Under the pieces are notes generated by a model that searched no databases, was not told the origin of the DNA, and saw only the letters and a list, made by a program, of their open reading frames with translations. 48,603 nt of DNA from Astrothelium macrocarpum (lineage: Eukaryota > Ascomycota > Dothideomycetes > Trypetheliales > Trypetheliaceae), in the NCBI GenBank assembly GCA_021030915.1, contig JAGEMR010000181.1:1-48603 (forward strand), read 5' to 3'. Positions 9,819 through 21,740 of the stretch are shown here, piece after piece (positions within the stretch are counted from its first letter, which is position 1; the number at the start of each line of letters is the position of its first letter). The position numbers were made by a program, and so were the translations under genes.

Positions 9819-12800
9819 CTAAAACGATCTTTCTTGGACCTTGTCCTGAATATCTCGATTTCTTATCCGAGCCTGTCGTTTAGACAGACCTTCATAAGCT
9901 GAGATAAACCTCTGGTTTCCAGCTCCGCGCGCAACATCCAAGGGAGTCTTGCCGGCGTCATCTCTGAGCGCAAGAATCTCGTCCGCAGGGACGTCCTTGT
10001 CCTTCATATGCTGCAAAAACACTTTGGCCACATCTATCCTATTGGGAGCTGCCGCGAAATGAAACGGTGTGAACCCTCTTTGACCACGAAGTTCTAAGAG
10101 TTGCCTTACGCCGTAACCAGCAGCGTTCATAAGAGTCTTGATAACTTCAATCCAACCTCGGGCTGTCGCTGCATGAAGGCCCGTCACGTAGCCGATCCGG
10201 ACTTTTGTACGTATATCAGCATCCATGTCGAGCAGCTCACTCACAATTCTAACATCGCCTTTCAGACAAGCCCTATAAATTGCGTTGGAATCATCCACTA
10301 TCTGATTTGGATTACAATTTTTCCCGACCTTTTCACGGGAGTACTTGCACGACGCTATGATGACTACCAAACGCGGCATGAAACAAGGCTTCATCCCACA
10401 CATTCGGCGCGTCACTGGATTTCAACGATTCAATATCCATGGAACACTGGTAGCATTGGTCGATATGCTGTCGTACAAGCTCAGAGCATCCTTCGGCCGC
10501 AAGAATGATTAGCAGCCTGTCTTCGTTCTGGAGGTATGTGCTGCGCTCGGCGCTATTTTTACCATAGTAGCTTTGGTAAAATGCGACGATTTCGCTTCCG
10601 TATTCACAGTCAGTAACACCATCTGGAAGGTCGATATCTGTGAGATGGGTACCAGCGAGTCGCGCATGACGCATCCACTGGGAGCCAACATACTGCGCAG
10701 CTGGCGAATCATTCTCCGATTCTAGGACACCCATGTCAATGACCCTCATACAAAGTTGTGAAAGAGCACGATGTCCTCGCGGCTCAGCGTCCTCCTTTGG
10801 TGACCCGTCCATTTGAGCCAGACCTCCGTTTAGTAGATATTGGCGGACGCTCGGATGCACGAATCCTGCGTATTCTTGGTCATCCTCTTCTATTCCGCTC
10901 ACCCCCTTTTTATATAGAGGCCGGGAATGTCTTCGAAAGTGCACCAATCCTTGACATATAATAGTAATCTGTGCGACGAAATCGTCGCCCTCTCCTAGTC
11001 TGCGAAGTGCTCTCTCAAAAGATCTATCAGGTGAGGTCTCCATGGTCAGGTATCCAAGCGCGTGTTTGAGCCACAGCGAGGAAACAGGTTTTTTAACAAA
11101 GAGCAGGATTCGAAAAACGATAAGGCAATCTTCTCTGGTACCATCGCTTATTTCCGAAAGTCTTTTCTGGTAGATTTCAGCAAATCCTGGAGGTGTCCCA
11201 TCAACTCTATCACAAAAATCTTCATCATTTCTGGGCGGTTTGCGCATGAAGTCATCAAACATGAGTCGGACCCACAGGAAATTTCCGCGTGCGCGCTGAG
11301 CCAAGTACTTGGCTATCCGATCATCTGTTTTCTCTCGCAGATGGTCGATCCGTATAAGCTTGAGATGGCGTTGACAGTATTGAAGAATGTCTGGATAATT
11401 GTGCTCTTCAACGATGACAGTGGGATCATTGCTAGAGAATGGAAGCGAAGCTTAGCCTTCCCTACTAGAAACACAGTATTTTGGAGTCAGAGTGTTACGC
11501 ATTCCATTCCCGACCTCTTGCAAATACTGCCAAGCTTCAAATCGATGCTGACACTGATCAATTCCATCCAAGTAAATTCGAACTGTGGAATTTTGGGCGT
11601 TGCAACGGATTAGTAATTCCTTTATCGCGCGCTTGACATCTGACGCGGACCAGGCATATCGCACGCAGTGATCGTATCGGCCAAGGAAGTCTTTGGGAAA
11701 CGATTCAATTTTCCTGACCCATTGTGAGAGCAACGAATGACTCAGCTTTCCGACGCAGGTAGATGCGTCGTCAGCTTCATTGGGATCGAAGAAAAAGTGT
11801 AGAACAATGGCATTATCGGCTTGCAACACAATTTCGGCATGCTGAATGGCCCTTTTCATCAAAACGGATTTGCCTGAGCCAGGATTACCCTGAAGGACTA
11901 CAAGAGGCGGATTTGTACTGGATCCGAGTTTCTGCTCCCATTCACGATATATGCTATTCTCAAAAAGCCATTTGCCACTTTCAATGTGATCAGCAATCAA
12001 AGTTGAATCATATCTCTCGTCCATTTCCGGTAATGCAAGACTCCCAATCATTGAAGTGCCTGATCCATCTCAGCCGGAATTCGCTCCCACTGTGAGACTA
12101 CTCACGAGAATGTTCTTCGATTTCTTTAGCCTTTCGCTCGGCTTCAGTTCCAGCGGCCTTTTGTTCCTCGATTATGGACCTCACAGACTCACTCAAGGTT
12201 CCCATGATAGCTTGATAACGACTGTCATTCTTTCCATTGCATTTTACCATCTGTACGTGATCTGCATTGATACTTTCGACGCTTTCGAGCTCCCTTCTGA
12301 GACCCATTTTTGAAGAGAAATCGTTTACGACCTACACAATGATCGTTGCAATTAGCCAAATATCTACTGAGTTGGTATTGGCGGAATGATTCATACTTTG
12401 CCTGCGATCCCCCTTACCCCGAACATCGGTTTAGCCTCGTAGAAAGAGTGACTTTTGATATTCTCTTCTTCTACAATTTCTACAAAATTGTCATGTATGT
12501 TGCCGAGAACCTCGCTCTCTACCTTTAGGGCTTCAATGATCTTGTCGTTGGTATCTATCAAAGCGATATTGGCTATATTCTTGGCCAATTTGCCCCAATC
12601 CGCGGCTGAGCTCCCTCGGTGCGGTGTGCCTAGAAAAACGATGAATCGTGTCTGCGACCGACAAGATTTGGATACGTGTAAGGCCTTCCAACACTTATGT
12701 CAGCGGTTTCTGGATGTTAGTGGTGATTATAGCCGAGCTCACAACATACGTGTTTTACAATGATGCCACCCATGCTATGTGCTGCAAATATTATAGGATC

Positions 12801-13335
12801 CTAACACAATTAGACTTGATCTTGGTACAATTCGGGCTTCGCCTATACTTTATTTTTAAGGCGCCCAACTTTTTGCGCAAGGTCTTGACCATGCTGCGAA
12901 ATACTGTTCTTGTTGTCTGCGGCGAAAACCGTACCCACGTCTGCATCGTACCCATATGTCCAAACCCGCGCTTCAGGAATGTCTTCCACTAGTAAGTCCT
13001 GAGGCCAATAGATATTTGTCGATCTTGGTTGCACAACCTCCTCCGAAGTCTGGTCGGATGTTGTCGGGCTTTTGGATCTGGGCCTGGGTCTTAGCACGGT
13101 CGGAAACGATAGCTTGCTGCGACCTGGGGAGATTGTGGTTTGACTCTTGGGTTCTTGGCTCGTCCATGTGTTTTTCGGATGGCCTCTCAAGCCATGAACG
13201 AAGATTATGCTGAACAAAATTAGCGTCAGCTCGCACAGCCTCTTTAAATTATGCATATCCGTACTTGCAAGATCGTTCTTTTTCGGTGTTTTCAGTAGAA
13301 AACTGGGTAAGTCCCTCTCGAATAATATCAACCAT
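9819..13335 (-). pseudogene. NOD-like receptor relic: alpha/beta hydrolase - NACHT - ankyrin protein
   Basis: Six exons: 13335-13265, 13209-12849, 12800-12750, 12693-12418, 12331-12106 and 12059-9819; introns 46-86 bp. The N-terminal domain is alpha/beta-hydrolase-like (IIFVHGLRGHPKNTW; WPQDLLVEDIPEARVWTYGY; nucleophile motif AAHSMGG; FLGTPHRGS). A NACHT NTPase follows, with Walker A GNPGSGKS and a Walker-B-like IYLDGIDQCQ, then a helical linker and ankyrin-like repeats (TGLHAATARGWIEVIKTLM, FTPFHFAAAPNRIDVAKVFL). This architecture is that of fungal NLRs linked to non-self recognition and incompatibility. Two lesions: an in-frame TAA at 11452-11454, just after CVSSREG, and a one-base frameshift near 10336-10350 in the ankyrin part. 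The summed exon length is a multiple of three plus one, agreeing with the shift. Unbroken, it would be about 1,070 residues. Confidence 0.85.
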
Positions 13336-14483
13336 GGTGCGGAATGCTGAAGGCGCGAGGACTCAATAAGAGTACAGAGTCATTTTGGCAATTTGGGGAT
13401 AGAAATTGAAGCGAGGTCAAGCTATTTGATCCATGGCGCAATGATATAGAGCCTTCCCTAGCATCAGGTTAATCTTTGCATCTAGGAAGCCTTCGACCAA
13501 GAGGACTGACCAAGCATGTCACTCGCTCAGTTGCGTCAACTCAATGGCGCTCAGACACGGACCTGACATGCAAGAGGATGCGAGCTGCAACTGATCATGG
13601 AAAGGCATCCGCCTTCTATTCATCGCCGATGGCTAGCGCAGACGATGATGAAAGTCTGGCCAACATGCGCAGTCTTCACGAATCGCAAGTCGCTTGGAAG
13701 GAATGGGGCGAAATGGAGACTTTCCAATTCGCTCAGTTGCAGTGGTCCTCAGTAGACCATACCTAGATTGGCATGATGTTTACCAACCATTCCAATCTAG
13801 ACCGAGCATTTCTGAACCAATGAAGCTTTCAAAGCACTGACCCGGAGGATGTGCTGATCTTGCGCTGGCCATAGGATGCATCCCAGATGCATCTGGGCGA
13901 GGTTACTGATGTAGCAGGGATACTAAGTACGCTTTGCTTTATCTGGCGTAGTCAAATTGCAAACCATCTCGTCTTGATGTTTCCCTTCGCTTTCTGCGCA
14001 TCTCACACAAAATCCAGCTGCTGTAACAGACGGATAACTTCATTTCCGTTCATACGCGACTTCGGCCTAGCTGTCCAATCTCGCGTGCTAAAGCGACCGT
14101 ATCGAAGACGCTGTATTCCACAATACTGGAATTGAAAACAGTTGGTAGTTACACTAGTAGCTGCAGATCGGACCTGGTGATGAAAGTTAACAGGCTGGGA
14201 TCAAATTAGATGAAAAAACGGAGAATAATTTGAGCTAGTGTCAGCTGGATTACACTAGCCAGGAAAATTTTAAAGATGAGAGGGTCAGCAGGAGAACTCG
14301 TCTTCCGTTGCTGACTAATCGTCATTAGTCGTCCACGGCTCCGACCATTTCCTGCTGTATTCACAGACACCAGCAACCAACTTTGACTACCTGGATGTTT
14401 TAAATCAAGACTGGACTGAAATCGATATCGCCAGTCTCTAGAGCAAAAAAAGTCTATACCATATCTATAGAACAAGCAGCAAT
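13336..14483. other. Intergenic, no gene recognised
   Basis: Between the NLR relic's 5' end and the PKS 3' end. A 96-codon plus frame (13476-13766) and an 89-codon minus frame (14206-14475) show no domain. The region contains an inverted repeat (ctagattgg..ccaatctag, 20-base loop) near 13763-13800 and two touching palindromes at 13874-13897. Confidence 0.55.
13874..13897. repeat. Two overlapping perfect palindromes
   Basis: ggatgcatcc (13874-13883) is self-complementary and overlaps by two bases the 16-bp perfect palindrome cccagatgcatctggg (13882-13897). Both centre on atgcat. The function is unknown; it could be a dimeric factor site or a chance cruciform, in the intergenic region downstream of the PKS. 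Confidence 0.6.
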
Positions 14484-17400
14484 TTAAAACGAAACTACTC
14501 TACTCTTTCCGCAAATCAACTGAGACAACGTGAATATAGATCCGCTCGACAGTAGTTCCAATACCTGCAAATTGGCTTCAAACTCTCTCGTGATAAAATT
14601 GCGGACCTCAATTGCAACCAGCGAGTCCAATGCATAAGCCGAAAGAGATCTATTGATGTCCATGTCCTCTTTCTCTAGCATCAGTACCGAAGAAATCTCA
14701 TGAACCAAGCCCTTGCAAACCACATCATGGGCCTCCTCAAGCGTCTGTGCAGCCTTCAGAACAGTGTTGAAGGATATATCTGTAGCCTGGGTGTCGGATG
14801 CTTCTGCGGCTGCAGCCTCAGCAGCGAGCCGTAAATGCTTGAATTTTGCATCATTTGCCCAAAATGGAGGTGGTGAGGTGATCCGCATGCCAGTAATCGT
14901 GTGGTTGTTGCAGGTGCGTGCCAGAGTACCATCAATAGCAGCTTCAAGCAGTGTCAATACTTCTGCTTCGCACAGCGTATCGCTCCCAAGATTTCTTGCA
15001 ACCTCGGCAGCAGTCTCGACATTTTCAGCGAGACATCCAGCATCCGAAACAGCAGTCAGATCGAGTGATGAAGCTGGGAGGCCAAGAGTGATTCGGTGTT
15101 GCACAAAGGCGTTTAGGAAGGTGTTGGCGGCAGCATAAGCCGCTTGCCCTCTGTTTCCTACAATACCCGCGGCAGACGAGAGGGCAACGAAGAAGTCGAG
15201 TGGTGCGTCTTTGAGGGCGTTGTGGAAGTTCCATGTCCCACGTACCTTGGATTCGATGACCGCGTTGTATTGATCATAAGACATCTTCTCGAATAACACA
15301 TCCTGCTGAGATTAGCGATGTCCCTGGCTGGAGTGGGAGTTTCTCACATGGAGGACCATTGCGCCGTGAATGATACCACGGATTTCAGGCATGTGACTTA
15401 GCACATTTTTGATGAGATTCTGTACGGGACCGCTCTTTGAGACATCGCATCGTTGTATCTGAACGATAGCGCCGCGGGAGGCGGCCTCGTCGATCACTTC
15501 CTTGACCTTGCCAGTTGTGTTTCCACTCCTGGAAACAAGAACGATATTTCTGGCGCCATGTTCGACGAGCCAGCGCGTCATACTTCGTCCAAGGCCACCA
15601 GTACCACCGATCAAAATATACGTAGCATCAGGTCGTAGCAAGTTGATTTGCATCATTGAAGGAGTCGTCTGAAACACTATTAGTTGTTGTTCCCATAGAA
15701 TGAAATGAGTATATGAACAAATAGAAGAATACGAACCTTCACGATGTCGCCTGGCTTAGGTGCGACGATCAATTTGCCGTTCGCGTCTCCGCATTGCAAT
15801 ACTCGGAAGGCATTCTCGACCTCTGATATGGGGAAGACGGTCGTACTGATTGGCTTGATCTTCGAAGTTTCCAGCAAATCAGAGATGTCCGACAGAAGCG
15901 CTCGGATCTTTTGTGGTCTCTCAATAGTCATGGACGTCAAGTCAACTGACATGAAACTTTTGTTATTGTCAAAGTGAGGAACTTCCAATCTTGTAGTCTT
16001 GTCCTGATTCGCAACCTCGACAAAGCGTCCAAAATTGCTGACGCAGCCCCAACTGTCCCTCAATGTATCCGCATCCATGGGGACACACTTTAGCACGAGA
16101 TCGAAGGTGTCCTTGTAGTGCGCCCCAAGAGCAGAAGATCCGATAGAAGGAGCGCGAATCAAGATAATGTGGTCTTCGCGCATGCCATGTAACTCCAGGA
16201 GAAGTTGCTTGCCCTCCATATTTTCGACAGTAGCAAATGTTTCAGCTCCGAAGAGCCGAGCCAGCTCAATAGCAGCCTGTCCGGTCGCACCGGCGCCGCC
16301 GCATATCAGGACCTTCTCTCCTTCTCCAAGTCGGCCCAAGTCCACTAGGCCGTACTTTGCCGTGCAGTAGGCGATTGGAATGGATGCCGCACCCTCGAAA
16401 GCAATGTCCTTACTGAGCTTAATGGTAGCCGCTGCCTCGATACGCGCGTAGGTTGAGTAAGTTCCCCGCGAAGCAAGGACTCCACTGACGTGGTCTCCGA
16501 CGGCGATGTTGCTTACATTGCTGCCGACTTGCGTGACTATGCCACTGCACTCCGAGCCTGGATCCAAATGATCAAATCGTCCCATAACGACTGCAAGATC
16601 TCTTTGGTTCATCCCAATAGCTTTAACCTCGATCTCAATCGCATCCGCCGCCAAGGGCTCCTCCATAGATTGATCAACAAAGTGTAGAGTTTCCAGAACT
16701 CCAGGTGTTCCTATTGTAAGACACAACGGCCGACCGTCTTGCTCAAAGGGCGCAGATTCAAGGACGTTTGGGTTTGTTCTTTTATGGATGTATTCATTCA
16801 TCTCGGCATCATTAACAATTCGCGGTGTGAAAACTTTTCCGTTTCTCTCTGAGAGCTCAAGATTGCAGTCTTGTTCAGCACTGGGACTGAATGTCGCCTT
16901 GAATACATTGATAATTGTTCTTACAGTAAGCTCTTCGCAAGCTTGGTTTTCTGGGTCCAGATCCAGTGTTGCAAACTTGAGCATATTCTCCGAGCGAATA
17001 CTTCTGCTAAGTCCAGTAACCATGTTTGTATCTGGGCTGCATGAATTTATGTATGCACCTCGTACCACCCACATAATGCCACGCGCAGTCGTGAACAAGT
17101 GCTGCAAAGTTGTGAATTGGCTACTCGTAAGCGTTGACAGCAAAGGCGTTTCGATGGTATTTTCCGGAAGAAATATATAGGTCTTGCTATCAGCGCGCAA
17201 TTCCGTTAATGTACGGATATTTGGTCTCGTTCCCGTGAAGCATACTAGATCATCCGCAAGCCTTGACGCAAGTGCAAGCTGGGCTGGACAATCCTTGTGG
17301 ACAAGTACTACTTCTGGCTCTTTAGTCGTGCTATTGGAAACGCCGTTCAATTTTTCGGTTCCACTTCCGTTTGTGAGCCCATTCATGTGGTGAGAAGAGC

Positions 17401-20400
17401 CGTTCACGCCGTAGATCGAAGTTGGCAGATCAAAGGCTGTCCCAATCACCTCCCAATCCAACTTGTAGCAAATTTCTCGAGCCTCTTCTTGCTTGGAAGT
17501 GATGTCCCTGTCCAGGACTGGTGAGATGATTAGATCATTTAGAACAATGAGAGGCTCCTCGGGTTTGTTGGTAGCAGATGCCAATGCTGTCATCTGTACC
17601 GGCTTGGGATGTAGGGATACTGAGCTGATTCTGCAAACAGCTTGGAGAGAATAACTTGGTATCACCGTGAGCTCCGTGATCCGGCTGCTAATCGTCATAC
17701 TTCCAATGGAGGAAGGGAGATAGATGTTGTTGGTAGGCTTCGATCCTGCGCCAAGAATGGGCCAGTACATTTGGACCAATTGCTCTAGAAATGCTGGCTG
17801 AACGATCATGCTTGTCTGATATGCATACGGCATCTCTTCTCGTGTGTCTACTGCCACAAGGTTGGCCATGGAACATGTATCATTAGCTTTGCATTGATTG
17901 AGACCTTGAAAAGCTGGCCCATAAGAGACACCTAGATCTGATAGGTCGTCAAATATCCTGGCCTTGTCGACCAGTGCTGACCCACCGGTGATATTCTCGA
18001 CAACTGTTGCTTGAAATGTAGATTCTGGGGATTGGGATGGATATTCTCCATCTGCATCGTGACGATTCCGATGTCTCACTGCTACGAGGCCTTTGCAGTG
18101 CTCCTTCCAGCCTGCCTGACTATGCCATGAATGGATGCGGAATTCATCCCAAGTCTCGGAGGAAACAAGGCTACTTTCCTGATAAGGTCGTAGTTGAAGG
18201 GTCACTTCAAGATCCTCATCAGTCATACGTAGCGGTGTACTGACGGAAATGTCACGGAGCTCGAAGGTGTTGTACGGAACATGCTTTGTATTGGCTCTTT
18301 GAGACGCAGCTTCCACTGCCATTGCTACGAAACCAGATATTGGGAAAAGATTCAAAGACTGGATCTTGTGCTGTCGGAGCCAGGGGAGGTCGTCAAGCCG
18401 TAAGATGTTTCTCCAAGTGGGCTCCAAATCATTCGAGTAAGTAGCCACTGTGCCGAGAAGGTCATTCCGAGGGTTCAATCTTCCTTTGTACTTCTGCATC
18501 ATACGCGGCTCGTGCCAATACCTTATTTTGTGATTCCAAGGGTAGCGAGGCATATCGGTCAACAGTGTCGGCGGCTTGCTGGATACTGGGAAATTGATGC
18601 CACCCATGTCGAGGCTCGCGCCCTTCATGAACAGAGTTGAGGCTAAGTCCATCATTGTCTCGACTGCATCCTTTTGTCTTACGAGAGCAGATGCATAAGG
18701 AACCTTCGTCGCGTCCGTTCCGCACGCCTTCAAGATTTGCTTGATTGGACCAGCAAGTGCAGAATGGGGTCCAATCTCCACAAGCATGTTTATACCGCAT
18801 TTGTAGCCATTGTTTGGCTGACACATACTTGCCAATGCTTCAGAAAATTGCACTGATTGTGTGAGATTATCGACCCAATACGAAGGTCCAAGCTTGGAGC
18901 CATCGACGAGATACCCGAACAAGGACGAATGGAACTCCACTGGTGTCGACTTGGGTATGGCAAGTGTTCGGAGGCTTTTTCGGTAGTGTTCGGCAACTAG
19001 CTCCATATGATGCGAATGATAGGCCATCTCGACTTGAACTTTGCGATTGAATATTCCTTGCTTTTCTATCAGGACCTGGAGTTCATTAACAGCTACCTCA
19101 TCGCCAGAGAGCGTCAAACTTGTCGGACTGTTGAAACACGCAATCCGAACGGTTTTCGATTCCAGTTGGGTGATGAGAGGCGCGACCATGTTTTTGCTAG
19201 CTCCTACAGCCATCATTGCTCCCCTGAGCTTTGGAAACTTCTTCTTGAACTTCACAGTAGCCATTCCCCGCTGGTACGATATTGCTATGCATGACTCAAG
19301 AGGAAGGATGCCTGCTGCGTAGGCTGCACCTATTTCACCACTCGAATGACCAGTGACGGCTGTAGGTAAGATACCCCAAGCTCGAAGAAGATCAGTCAAA
19401 GCGATTTGAACCGCTGTGCACGCGGGTTGACTGATATGAGCTTCATTGATACGGGAAGTTGTTGGTTCCTTTTTCAGCTCAACTACAACATCAATGTCAA
19501 CTCAAGATCTTATGTGCGAGAGACAAAAACCTTTGCTTACCAATAAGCGAGAATGGCGCGCCTATTGAAATTAGATACCTGTCGCACGCATCTATCGTTG
19601 ACGCGAATACGGGATATTGCTCGTAGAGTTCTCGACCCATCGCGCTCCATTGCGCCCCTTGACCGGTGAATACATATCCAATTCTCAAGGGCTCAGTTTC
19701 TCGACTCGGAGATATCTTGCTAGAGTTCAATGCTTGGACCAACTCGAAGGAAGATGTAGTAGATACACCAAGTCTCCACTGCATAAGAGACCGTCGTTGC
19801 CCAAGCGTGTACGCAACATTACTCATTAGGTCATTCTGGAAGAATTCTGGTCGTTGTTCTAGATAGATACCAAGACTTTTCATCAAGGCTTCGAGAGCAC
19901 CCTTGTCATTAGCGGTAAGGACGTAGAGTTTTCTACCTTGATCTGAAGACTCTCGTGAGTCAGACTGGCTCGTTGACCTATATGGTGCTCGCTCTAAAAC
20001 AACATGAGCATTAGTGCCTCCAAAGCCGAAATTGTTGACGGATGCGAAACGTTTCGGTTTAGGCCATGGAAGCTGCCTAACCGGTACCTGAGAGGTGTTA
20101 GAGTCGTTACTGGTATCAAATTTTCTACTCCCAGCTCACTTTTAAGTGCCACTTGTCGAACGGAATCTTCTCGTTTGGTTTTTTGAAGTCGTAATTAGGT
20201 AGGATGAAGCCGCGCTCCAACATTAGCGTAGCTTTAATCACTGATGCAATTCCTAGATCCAAAATTGAGCTTTCCTTGACATAAAGACTCGGGGTGCACT
20301 CACCAGAAGCACCCTCCAAATGACCAATGTTGGACTTCACGGACCCAATGAATAGGGGCTTTCGGGCTAACCGGTCTTCGCTGAAGACACTGTGCAATGC

Positions 20401-21740
20401 ACTGGCTTCGATTGGATCTCCTACTTTCGTGCCTGTGCCATGTGCTTCGACGTAGCCAGTATCCTTTGGATTGATTCCAGCAGTTTCGTAAACGGATCGC
20501 ATGAGATATTCTTGGAAATGTAAGCATTATACAGGCTTAAGTTGTTTGAAGAAGCCCGAAGAGTCCTGGAACCAGGTTACCTTGTGCAGAGCCGTTTGGC
20601 ATTGTTATCCCCGGCGTCTTGCCGTCTTGATTTATACCACTGCCCAGGATAACTGATCTAATGGCATCGTTGTTCTTCTGAGCCTGCTCCAGAGGTTTTA
20701 GAATGACCATTCCGCAGCCCTCGCCACGACCGTATCCCGTACCTCTACTATCGAAGGAGAATGACCTCCCTTCGTCTGAAAACAATCTGCGAACTTTGAG
20801 CAAGCTATTACATAAATACGCAACGCCCAACGTACCGCGACTTTGACATTGAGATCCAAAAGTCAGGGAGCATATTCAGGTGACATCCGCCAACAATTGC
20901 CATTTTGGACTCGCCGTTCCGTAGACTTTGACAAGCCTGATGTAAAGCAACGAGACTCGATGAGCAAGCCGTATCCATTGTAAAGCTCGGACCTCGCAAA
21001 TTGTAAAAATGCGAAATCCTATTCGCCTGCATTGCGAATGCGCACCCTAGCCACATCAGCAAGGCCATTGTGATACCCCCTACAAAGGACTTACCTGTAG
21101 CTTGGTACATCGGGACAGTCTCAGTGTCGGCGAACAATTGTGATTCATATTCAGAGAATGAGCCTCCAATGAACACACCAACTTCATCACCAACTATCCG
21201 ATGTCTCGGAATACCTGCGCTCTCAAGGGCCTCAAAAGTACATTCCAGGAGCAATCTTTGTTGAGGATCCATAGAAGTCGCCTCTTGGGCAGTAAGATTA
21301 AAAAAGGGCGCATCGAATAATCCAACGTCTTCCTGAAGGAAATAGCCTCCAGCGGCGTTGAAGCAACCGCTCTTTCCCGGATTAGGATGATGAAAACTGG
21401 CCGTCTCGAATCTTTGCTTTGGAATTTCAGACCACCCATCTCGACCCCGCGAACACAGTTCCCAAAATTCATCTGGGGTGGAAACTTCGCCAGGAAGTCG
21501 ACACGAAATTCCCACAATCGCAATAGGAATTTGCTTTGGAGGTTCAGGCTGAATGTGACGTTTGATCCATCCGTCAGTGTAACCGTGCGTATAGGCATCT
21601 GTGTACAGTTTCATATTTTCGTTCATTTTGATGTTGCTGTCCTCTTGCTTTGATTGACTCGTGTGTCTTTCAACGGTCTCGTTCGAACATCCATTTTCGC
21701 CGTGGTGAAATGAATTTGCACTCGGCACGGAAGGAGACAT
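14484..21740 (-). CDS. Highly reducing type I polyketide synthase (KS-AT-DH-ER-KR-ACP)
   Basis: Iterative reducing PKS of about 2,271 residues. Nine exons: 21740-21095, 21046-20836, 20786-20581, 20510-20304, 20252-20140, 20087-19541, 19482-15737, 15668-15348 and 15302-14484; eight introns of 45-70 bp, all in phase. KS: Cys about 243 (DTACSSSL), His 378 (EAHGTGT) and His 418 (KSNIGH). AT: GHSSG, Ser about 690. DH: His about 1015 in HKIQSLNLFP, but the second motif reads VQPAFLEQLVQ, with Glu (about 1210) where Asp is usual. The stretch after DH shows no methyltransferase motif and looks like a structural pseudo-KR. ER: NADPH loop GGAGATGQAA near 1705. KR: GGTGGLG near 1913, with Ser about 2042 and Tyr 2055 (QAAYAAAN). 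ACP: Ser about 2226 (LDSL). No release domain. The start is the first in-frame ATG (21740); the upstream frame has only GTG. Confidence 0.95.

Noticed and set aside
10336..10400. A 64-bp intron (gtgaaa..tatag) to explain the frame change in the ankyrin part
   Set aside because: It would restore frame, but the skipped sequence still reads as ankyrin-like coding (SNAIYRACLKGD), so a simple frameshift is more likely.
13476..13766. 96-codon plus frame downstream of the NLR start
   Set aside because: No domain or signal peptide; composition not distinctive.
16750..17550. C-methyltransferase domain in the PKS
   Set aside because: The stretch between DH and ER was examined for a SAM-binding motif. 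None was seen, and it fits a structural pseudo-KR.
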